A DNA stretch of 10,655 nt from Verrucomicrobia bacterium GWC2_42_7. Lineage in GTDB: Bacteria; Verrucomicrobiota; Verrucomicrobiia; Opitutales; GWC2-42-7-A. The translations under genes were made by a program, and so were the position numbers. Each line of letters starts with the position of its first letter. The first letter of the stretch is position 1. The notes under the pieces were generated by a model. That model was not told the origin of the DNA. It worked only from the letters and a program-made list of their open reading frames with translations, and searched no databases. The DNA is taken from the NCBI GenBank assembly GCA_001831055.1, contig MIDO01000079.1, forward strand, positions 3,521-14,175, in the 5' to 3' direction. This document shows positions 6,539-10,655 of the stretch, piece after piece.

Positions 6539-7504
6539 ATGAAAAAAATAGTCTTTATGGGAGCGGATCCCATTGCATTGCCATTGTTGGAGTTTTTAAA
6601 AAACTCGCAAAAGGAAGCGTTTTCTCTTTGTGGCATTTTTAGCCAACCGGACAAACCCGTCGGCCGAGGGCAGCAAATTAAAGCCAACCCTATTTCAGAA
6701 TGGGCAAAGACCAACGGTATTCCTTTGTTGACTCCCGAAAAAATTGGCGATGCTGAATTAACGTGGTTACGTACGCAAGAGATTGATTTGATTATCGTGA
6801 TGGCATATGGCCATCTATTAAAACAACCTCTCTTGGATATTCCCCCTCTTGGAGCCATTAATTTCCACGTATCGCTATTACCCAAATACAGAGGAGCCAG
6901 CCCTATTGCAACAGTGATCGCAGAAGGAGAATCCGAGACAGGCGTCTCCCTGATGAAAATTGTCCTAAAAATGGATGCTGGTGGTGTTTTAGCTCAAGAA
7001 AAAGTGCTTATTTCGCCATCCGAGACCACTGAAACTTTGAGCAAAAAGTTGTCCCTTGCGACAGTAACACTCGCTCAAAAGTATTTATCAGAGGTATTGT
7101 CAGGCAATGGAACTTTCTCCGAGCAAGATGACTCCCAAGCTTCATATTGCAGAATTATCCATAAAGAAGACGGCGGGTTGGATTTTTCAGCTCCAGCAAA
7201 CGTCCTTGAGCGCCGCATCAGAGCTTTACAACCCTGGCCAGGAGCCTTCTTCGATTGCAATGAGGTAAGAATAAAAATCAAAGAAGCCTTTGTTATGCAA
7301 AGCGTTACAAGCACAACGCCTGGAGAAGTTGTGAAAGGAGCTAACAATGCACTATGCGTAGCCACTCAAGAGGGAACTCTCTGCTTCACAAAACTCCAAC
7401 GCCCGGGAGGGAAGATGCTAGATGCCGAATCCTTTTTACGCGGATTCCCCATTCCCCCAGGCGAAAAGTTGATGGGCTTTCCACTAAAGCCCCTGGTAAG
7501 GTAA
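6539..7504 (+). CDS. fmt: Methionyl-tRNA formyltransferase
   Basis: A 321-residue enzyme that transfers a formyl group from 10-formyl-tetrahydrofolate to Met-tRNA(fMet) for translation initiation. The N-terminal formyltransferase fold begins KIVFMGADPIALPLLEFL, followed by the folate-site segment SQPDKPVGRGQQIKANP (35-51). The catalytic triad is present: Asn108 and His110 in INFHVSLLPKYRGASPI, and Asp146 in KMDAGGVLAQEK. The C-terminal tRNA-binding domain carries the family's RALQPWPGAFF (about 229-239). Length matches bacterial Fmt (about 310-320). AGGA lies 8 nt before the ATG. It is not next to def, its frequent partner. A strong promoter at 6305 and two large hairpins lie upstream, suggesting a long structured leader or read-through control. 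Confidence 0.96.
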   Translation: MKKIVFMGADPIALPLLEFLKNSQKEAFSLCGIFSQPDKPVGRGQQIKANPISEWAKTNGIPLLTPEKIGDAELTWLRTQEIDLIIVMAYGHLLKQPLLDIPPLGAINFHVSLLPKYRGASPIATVIAEGESETGVSLMKIVLKMDAGGVLAQEKVLISPSETTETLSKKLSLATVTLAQKYLSEVLSGNGTFSEQDDSQASYCRIIHKEDGGLDFSAPANVLERRIRALQPWPGAFFDCNEVRIKIKEAFVMQSVTSTTPGEVVKGANNALCVATQEGTLCFTKLQRPGGKMLDAESFLRGFPIPPGEKLMGFPLKPLVR

Positions 7505-7533
7505 TATGGAAGCCCCTAAAAACTGTGGAGAAA

Positions 7534-7574
7534 CTGCGCCCTAATAAGCTCTTGCAGAACCTGTTAGGGTGCAG
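7534..7574 (+). other. Hairpin 30 nt after fmt
   Basis: ctgcgccctaa (7534-7544) pairs with ttagggtgcag (7564-7574), 11 bp with one G-T wobble and a 19-nt loop. No T-run follows, so it is not a standard intrinsic terminator. It is possibly an mRNA 3'-end stabiliser or a relic of another element. Confidence 0.45.
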
Positions 7575-7613
7575 ACGTCGTTCAACAAAACATCTCCCAA
7601 AATCCTGTCTCTT

Positions 7614-7671
7614 TGCGCGAAAAAAAGTCTACACTTTTTGATTCGTGCACTATCGCTTTTCTTTGGAAAGC
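7614..7671 (-). repeat. EF element, copy 8 (F hairpin and class II linker only)
   Basis: F: tgcgcgaaaaaaag (7614-7627) can pair imperfectly with ctttttgattcgtgca (7634-7649). The linker 7650-7671 reads CTTTCCAAAGAAAAGCGATAG on minus, 21 of 22 identical to copy 4. No E hairpin is recognisable beyond it. On plus, cgctttt/aaagcg (about 7654-7672) followed by ATTTTTTAT resembles an intrinsic terminator and could end fmt transcription. Confidence 0.66.
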
Positions 7672-7723
7672 GCGATTTTTTATACGTTTTTTCTTTTCTC
7701 GTGAATCGCAACTTGTCTCTACT

Positions 7724-7789
7724 TGACGTACGTTGAGCCCGTTAGCGACTGCAGTCAAACAACGTTTGACGACGTTTTTCACTCATCTG
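7724..7789 (+). repeat. P palindrome, right half only
   Basis: Begins tgacgtacgttgagcccgtt and ends cgacgtttttcact. It is nearly identical to the right half of the complete copy starting about 150 nt further on (7875-7936). The matching left half is absent; the preceding AT-rich bases are unrelated. This is a truncated or partially duplicated copy. Confidence 0.7.
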
Positions 7790-7817
7790 TTTATTCAAAG
7801 AATTCAGATTTCTATGC

Positions 7818-7942
7818 AGCAGAAGTGTCAAAAACGAGTCAAACAAGGCGACAAAGGAGTGCGGGCGAGGCGTACTGACGTACGTTGAGCCCGTTAGCGA
7901 CTGCGGTCAACGACGTTTGACGACGTTTTTCACACTTCTGCT
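7818..7942. repeat. P palindrome, copy 2 (complete, about 125 nt)
   Basis: Arms agcagaagtgtcaaaaacg (7818-7836) and cgtttttcacacttctgct (7924-7942) pair with the same single C-C mismatch as copy 1. Two positions differ from copy 1 in both arms so that pairing is kept (A-T to G-C). Inside, gcgggc (7861-7866) pairs with gcccgt, and cgtac/gtacg flank a 3-nt loop. It lies between the convergent fmt and flagellin genes. Confidence 0.78.
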
Positions 7943-7956
7943 ACGCCGTTTAAATA

Positions 7957-7984
7957 GCAAGACCCCCATAAAAGGGGTCCCTGC
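7957..7984. terminator. Terminator-type hairpin after flagellin (possibly bidirectional)
   Basis: agcaagaccccc and ggggtccctgct form a GC-rich stem (core gacccc/ggggtc) 23 nt beyond the flagellin stop. On minus it is followed by ATTTAAA, a weak T-tract; on plus by TTTATTTAG. Position between convergent transcription units fits a shared terminator. Confidence 0.6.
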
Positions 7985-8007
7985 TTTATTTAGGATTTGT
8001 ATTGTTT

Positions 8008-8808
8008 CTATCCAATTAGCTTGAGGGCTATTTGAGGAGAAGCATTTGCTTGAGCCAACATGGCAGTACCCGCTTGTGATAGTATTTGGAACCTAGCGAA
8101 AGCGGTTGATTCTGAGGCAATATCAGTATCAGCGATACGGCTATTTGCTGCTTGCAAGTTTGTCGCATTAATCGACAACATGCTGTTTGCAAATTGTAAT
8201 CTGCTGGATTGAGCACCGTTAACAGCTCGAGAAGACGCCACAGTTGCAATGGCATTCGTAACCGTTCCGATGGATAATCCACTCAGAGCAGAGGCACCAG
8301 TGATACTAGTTACATTGGAGCTAAGGTCTGAAGCAGAAAGAGCAACGGATTGCGAACCATCTTCAGTGATTACTACACTTCCTGGGCTGCTGGAACCAAA
8401 TAAGCTAACCCCATTGAACTTTTCAGCGGTCAATGCTGTTAACTGTGCCTTTAATTCGAGAAACTCTTTATTGTAGTTCGTCTTATCACTGGCACTCTTT
8501 GTAATGTCTCCGTACAAAGATTTCAGTTCAGAAATACGGTTAAGAATGTCTCCCGATGTTTTCAACGCACCATCTTGAGTTTGCAAGAAAGAAATAGCAT
8601 TACCCACATTTGCTTGGACAGCTGAATTCCTTTTTAAAGCAGACTGCATCTTAACTGACACAGCCAAACCACCTGCGTCGTCAGAGGGGTCTTGAATTCT
8701 ATTACCACTTGACAACTTCCCTAAGCTTTTTTGCAAAGCTGCATTTGTTACTTGTAACGTCGTTGCTGCACTTGATGCAGCTACGTTTGTATTGATGACT
8801 AGAGCCAT
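8008..8808 (-). CDS. fliC: Flagellin (short, D0/D1 core)
   Basis: A 266-residue flagellar filament subunit, exported by the flagellar type III system. The N-terminal D0/D1 segment starts MALVINTNVAASSAATTLQ and includes LGKLSSGNRIQDPSDDAGGL (29-48), the family's SSGLRINSA.DDAAGLA block. Heptad-like helices follow to about residue 130. The C-terminal block (217-266) NLQAANSRIADTDIASES...QILSQAGTAMLAQAN closes the coiled core. The middle (about 131-200) is only a short Ser/Thr-rich piece, so large D2/D3 outer domains are missing. The start codon has AAGGA 7 nt upstream, and a sigma-28-type promoter lies about 100 nt upstream. No chaperone or other flagellar gene is adjacent. Symbol by function; other paralogues may exist elsewhere. 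Confidence 0.95.
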   Translation of the reverse strand: MALVINTNVAASSAATTLQVTNAALQKSLGKLSSGNRIQDPSDDAGGLAVSVKMQSALKRNSAVQANVGNAISFLQTQDGALKTSGDILNRISELKSLYGDITKSASDKTNYNKEFLELKAQLTALTAEKFNGVSLFGSSSPGSVVITEDGSQSVALSASDLSSNVTSITGASALSGLSIGTVTNAIATVASSRAVNGAQSSRLQFANSMLSINATNLQAANSRIADTDIASESTAFARFQILSQAGTAMLAQANASPQIALKLIG

Positions 8809-8812
8809 AAGT

Positions 8813-8822
8813 CCATCCTTGT
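8813..8822 (-). promoter_or_regulatory. Flagellin ribosome-binding site within a CsrA-like motif
   Basis: On minus the bases ACAAGGATGG cover the Shine-Dalgarno AAGGA. They agree with the CsrA/RsmA-type binding consensus (ACANGGANGU) except for the last base. CsrA is known to repress flagellin translation this way in Bacillus hag. Whether this organism has CsrA cannot be seen here, and the leader's GGA is not in an obvious hairpin loop. Confidence 0.4.
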
Positions 8823-8907
8823 TGATGTCGACAACTTCCCTGTTGCCATAGGACCAATTCTTTTAGGCATTGGTGGCCTATCAAAGTAGAGGGCTTTGAC
8901 TCCTTGT

Positions 8908-8934
8908 ATATCGACCACACTCGCCCCAACTTTA
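8908..8934 (-). promoter_or_regulatory. Sigma-28 (FliA)-type promoter of flagellin
   Basis: On minus: TAAAGTTG (8934-8927), exactly 11 nt, then GTCGATAT (8915-8908). The FliA consensus is TAAAGTTT-N11-GCCGATAA, giving 7 of 8 and 6 of 8 matches. The start site would be near 8900, producing a leader of about 92 nt. Two hairpins lie in it: tcaaag/ctttga (8881-8899) and atagg-accaat with its complement (8848-8881, two bulged G). Confidence 0.75.
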
Positions 8935-9066
8935 ATGTAAAATAGCTCAAAAGAAGTATTTGCCTGAGAGCATAATTTCTTTTGAAAAAAAATGGATTCG
9001 GAAGGTCCGCTAAAATTAACTTTACTGCATTGCGCCAAAGTAATACCTTACTTTTGTAAAATAATA

Positions 9067-9119
9067 CCTTTCGAAAAGGAGATTGAACCCATTTGAGGAA
9101 CCAAGACGGACTTTCCTCA
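9067..9119 (+). repeat. EF element, copy 9 (class I linker and F hairpin only)
   Basis: CCTTTCGAAAAGGAGATT (9067-9084) is the class I linker. A shorter hairpin follows, tgaggaa (9094-9100) with ttcctca (9113-9119). The bases before it do not give a strong E stem. It lies 33 nt upstream of the L,D-transpeptidase start. The gap 8935-9151 holds nothing else recognisable apart from AT-rich sequence. Confidence 0.55.
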
Positions 9120-9151
9120 TATTTAACTCACTTAATTCCGATTAAACCATT

Positions 9152-9847
9152 GTGCTTAACAGGACAACGAAGTTCTTGAAAACCAAAGAAAATTGCCCAG
9201 GCCTAAACAAAGACTGCATTCAAAAGGAATGGGAGTCTGCACAACTATCTCCATTCCGAACGGTACTCGAAAAGACTTTCGAAAATAAGGCTGAAGAGGT
9301 TTTTTCAAGCCTTTCTGGTTCGGATTGTCTCGAACAAGCACTCTCCAGGCCCTACCCTATCATTACGGTTTCGGTTCGCGATAGTTTGTTATGTTTTCAT
9401 ACGGGAAACAGCTGCAAGCAATATACAATATCTACCTCACGGAAAGGCATTTGCTCTATTCTTAACTCTGAAGGAACCCCCTTGGGTCTACACGAAGTTA
9501 AAGAGAAATACGGCGCCGGCGCAGAAACAGGTAGTGTCTTTATTGGGAGAAAAGAAATCGGGAAAAAATATTGGGATCTAACTGAACCCGAATTTTTAGG
9601 CAAGAACCTTGTAACCACTAGAATCCTTCGTTTAAACGGGCTAGAAATGGAAAAAAACAGGGGAATTTGCCAAAAAAGTGGCCTTAGCTGCGACAGTTTT
9701 GATCGCTTTATTTACATACATGGATCAAACAATGAAGACCTTATAGGACAACCTCTTAGTAGTGGTTGCGTCCTTATGAGAAATACAGAAATAATTGAGC
9801 TGTTCGATCTAACACCCCTACAGACTTTAGTGTATATTTATAGTTAA
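9152..9847 (+). CDS. YkuD-family L,D-transpeptidase, no visible signal peptide
   Basis: A 231-residue protein with a C-terminal YkuD domain (about 68-230), which cross-links peptidoglycan stem peptides or attaches proteins to them through a catalytic cysteine. GTPLGLHEVKEKYGAGAETG (108-127) and VFIGR are typical of the family. RFIYIHGSNNEDLIGQPLSS (185-204) supplies the active-site His190, and SSGCVLM (203-209) the nucleophile Cys206. The usual motif is SHGCIRM, so the His before Gly and the Arg after Cys are changed to Ser and Leu. Residues 1-60 are charged and have no membrane segment. The start is a GTG, with an in-frame stop 7 nt before it and no Shine-Dalgarno, so the N terminus cannot be extended. 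EF copy 9 lies directly upstream and may have replaced the original 5' end. Family is firm; activity and export are uncertain. Confidence 0.85.
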   Translation: MLNRTTKFLKTKENCPGLNKDCIQKEWESAQLSPFRTVLEKTFENKAEEVFSSLSGSDCLEQALSRPYPIITVSVRDSLLCFHTGNSCKQYTISTSRKGICSILNSEGTPLGLHEVKEKYGAGAETGSVFIGRKEIGKKYWDLTEPEFLGKNLVTTRILRLNGLEMEKNRGICQKSGLSCDSFDRFIYIHGSNNEDLIGQPLSSGCVLMRNTEIIELFDLTPLQTLVYIYS

Positions 9848-9856
9848 ATTCATTGA

Positions 9857-9985
9857 GAATGGAGATGCGGAACCCCTTCTTTTTGAGGGAAGGAAGAAGG
9901 ATTTTGATTACAAAATGAATTTAAGCCATTGTATACTTCAATGCGAACCGCAAAAACGCCTCGACTGTTAATACATTTCACTATA
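9857..9985 (-). repeat. D repeat, copy 3, fused to a half E hairpin (internal deletion)
   Basis: On minus it starts TATAGTGAAATGTATT (9985-9970), identical to D copy 2, continues through a diverged CAATGGCTTAAATT and aatcaaaat (to 9901), and then joins directly to the E stem region. The plus-strand arm tgcggaaccccttcttttt (9866-9884) is identical to copy 7's E arm, and the flank CTCCATTCT is shared too. Relative to copy 2, the F right arm, the linker and one E arm are missing. It starts 9 nt after the L,D-transpeptidase stop. Confidence 0.7.
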
Positions 9986-10020
9986 AGTTTTGGCAATTAT
10001 ATTCACGTATTTTCACAAGG

Positions 10021-10144
10021 GAAAAATGTCAAAAACAAGGCAAACAAGGGGGAGAAAGGAGTGCGAGCGAGGCGTACTAACGTACGTTGAGCTCGCCAGC
10101 GACTGCTGTCAACGTAGTTTGACGATGTTTTTCACATTTTTGCT
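10021..10144. repeat. P palindrome, copy 3 (about 125 nt)
   Basis: aaaaatgtcaaaaac at the left and gtttttcacattttt at the right pair with the same C-C mismatch as the other copies. Inside, gcgagc pairs with gctcgc, where copy 2 has gcgggc/gcccgt, and cgtac/gtacg form the tip. The outermost three bases on the left (ggg) no longer pair. It ends 9 nt before the HAD start codon. Confidence 0.75.
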
Positions 10145-10153
10145 TATCCAAAA

Positions 10154-10655
10154 ATGAAAACGATTACAACAACCGTCGTATTTGATTTAGATGACACTTT
10201 GTACCCAGAAAAGGATTTTGTCATAAGCGGATTCATGGCTGTCGATGAGTGGGTTTGTGCCCATTTGGGAATCAAAGGCTTTTTTCAGCAGGCTCAAGAA
10301 GCTTTTGAACAGGGGATCCGGGGAACTATTTTTAACACTGTTTTAGACAAGCTAGCTGCCAACAGATACAACCAACTGACCATCAATGAAATGATTAAAA
10401 TATACAGAAACCATTTCCCTAAGATCCAGTTGGCGACCGATGCAGAGGAAATCCTCAAAAATTTAAAAGGAAAAAAAAATCTAGCCATCATCACAGATGG
10501 GGATTTATCCACCCAAAAAAACAAAGGGAAAGCACTCGATTTAGAAAACAAAATAGACCTCGTTGTCTATACCGATGCCTACGGCCGAGAGAATTGGAAA
10601 CCGAGTAAGTTGCCATATGAGAAAGTCATGGATCACTTTCACGTTAAAGGCAGCG
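10154..10655 (+). CDS. HAD-superfamily hydrolase (phosphatase), 3' end cut by the window
   Basis: 167 codons are visible. Motif I is FDLDDTLYPE at 9-18, with the nucleophile Asp10 and the acid/base Asp12. A helical cap of about 80 residues follows (type C1, YjjG/phosphoglycolate-phosphatase-like). Motif II is AIITDGD (about 116-122), Thr119 standing where Ser/Thr is required. Motif III lysine lies in NWKPSKLPYE (about 149-158). The motif IV acidic pair would come after the edge. The expected reaction is phosphomonoester hydrolysis through an aspartyl-phosphate; this variant with a LYPE N terminus and KPS.LPYE is seen in HAD proteins of surface-polysaccharide or nucleotide metabolism, but the substrate cannot be given. 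No Shine-Dalgarno is found between P copy 3 and the ATG. Confidence 0.88.
   Translation, partial: MKTITTTVVFDLDDTLYPEKDFVISGFMAVDEWVCAHLGIKGFFQQAQEAFEQGIRGTIFNTVLDKLAANRYNQLTINEMIKIYRNHFPKIQLATDAEEILKNLKGKKNLAIITDGDLSTQKNKGKALDLENKIDLVVYTDAYGRENWKPSKLPYEKVMDHFHVKGS

Noticed and set aside
7354-7641. 95-codon frame across the end of fmt
   Set aside because: It is an out-of-frame reading of the fmt 3' end and the following hairpin, with no family similarity.
2090-7671. All EF elements as plain Rho-independent terminators
   Set aside because: Only the inverted class II copies have a T-run after a stem; the others lack one, and the constant two-stem spacing is not explained by termination. Individual copies may still terminate transcription.
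8898-8907. Second CsrA-like site ACAAGGAGTC upstream of flagellin
   Set aside because: The predicted transcription start near 8900 would leave most of it out of the mRNA.
8840-8910. Cyclic-di-GMP (GEMM) riboswitch in the flagellin leader
   Set aside because: A short AAAGCC-like piece is present, but the two-stem core, tetraloop receptor and conserved 5' half are missing.
8799-9038. 79-codon minus-strand frame overlapping the flagellin start
   Set aside because: It covers the sigma-28 promoter and the leader hairpins, has no recognisable domain or Shine-Dalgarno, and its C-terminal part is the leader sequence.
2590-10144. CRISPR array
   Set aside because: The repeats are long palindromes far apart with no regular short spacers and no cas genes.
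1-10655. tRNA or rRNA genes
   Set aside because: No cloverleaf with a GGTTCRA arm and CCA-type ending, and no rRNA core sequence, was found on either strand by eye.

Overview
The window is a gene-sparse, intergenically repeat-rich piece of a moderately AT-rich bacterial chromosome. The organism appears Gram-negative and flagellated: there is a flagellin gene, a YkuD-type L,D-transpeptidase, a NamZ-type muramidase with a signal peptide and a CNNM/CBS/CorC membrane protein. The mix of genes and the short flagellin would fit the Verrucomicrobiota (Opitutae-like) or another PVC group, but this is an impression from protein character, not a demonstrated assignment.

Layout. Left edge, minus strand: N-terminal part of a Gfo/Idh/MocA oxidoreductase (1-280). 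Then on plus: a secreted DUF1343/NamZ exo-N-acetylmuramidase (744-2084); an unusual Nudix hydrolase with a signal peptide (2851-3573) followed 9 nt later by a CNNM-CBS-CorC protein (3583-4872); a divergent RluA-like pseudouridine synthase (5319-6110); methionyl-tRNA formyltransferase fmt (6539-7504). A short flagellin lies on minus (8008-8808) behind a good sigma-28-type promoter and a structured leader. On plus follow a YkuD L,D-transpeptidase (9152-9847) and a HAD phosphatase cut by the right edge (10154-10655). The genes do not form one pathway. NamZ and the L,D-transpeptidase both act on peptidoglycan, and Nudix plus CorC look like a two-gene operon.

The most striking content is between the genes. 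Three repeat families fill almost every intergenic gap. (1) The 'EF element' has two strong hairpins separated by 22-24 nt in all six complete copies. The linker is conserved, but the stem sequences differ from copy to copy while remaining paired. A seventh copy is decayed and two more are partial. (2) The 'D repeat' has three copies, two of them fused to EF hairpins, one with a clear internal deletion. (3) The 'P palindrome' of about 125-135 nt has three copies plus a half copy; its outer arms carry compensatory base changes and a shared C-C mismatch. These look like mobile or RNA-structured elements that have colonised the gaps. No transposase or reverse transcriptase is visible in the window to mobilise them.
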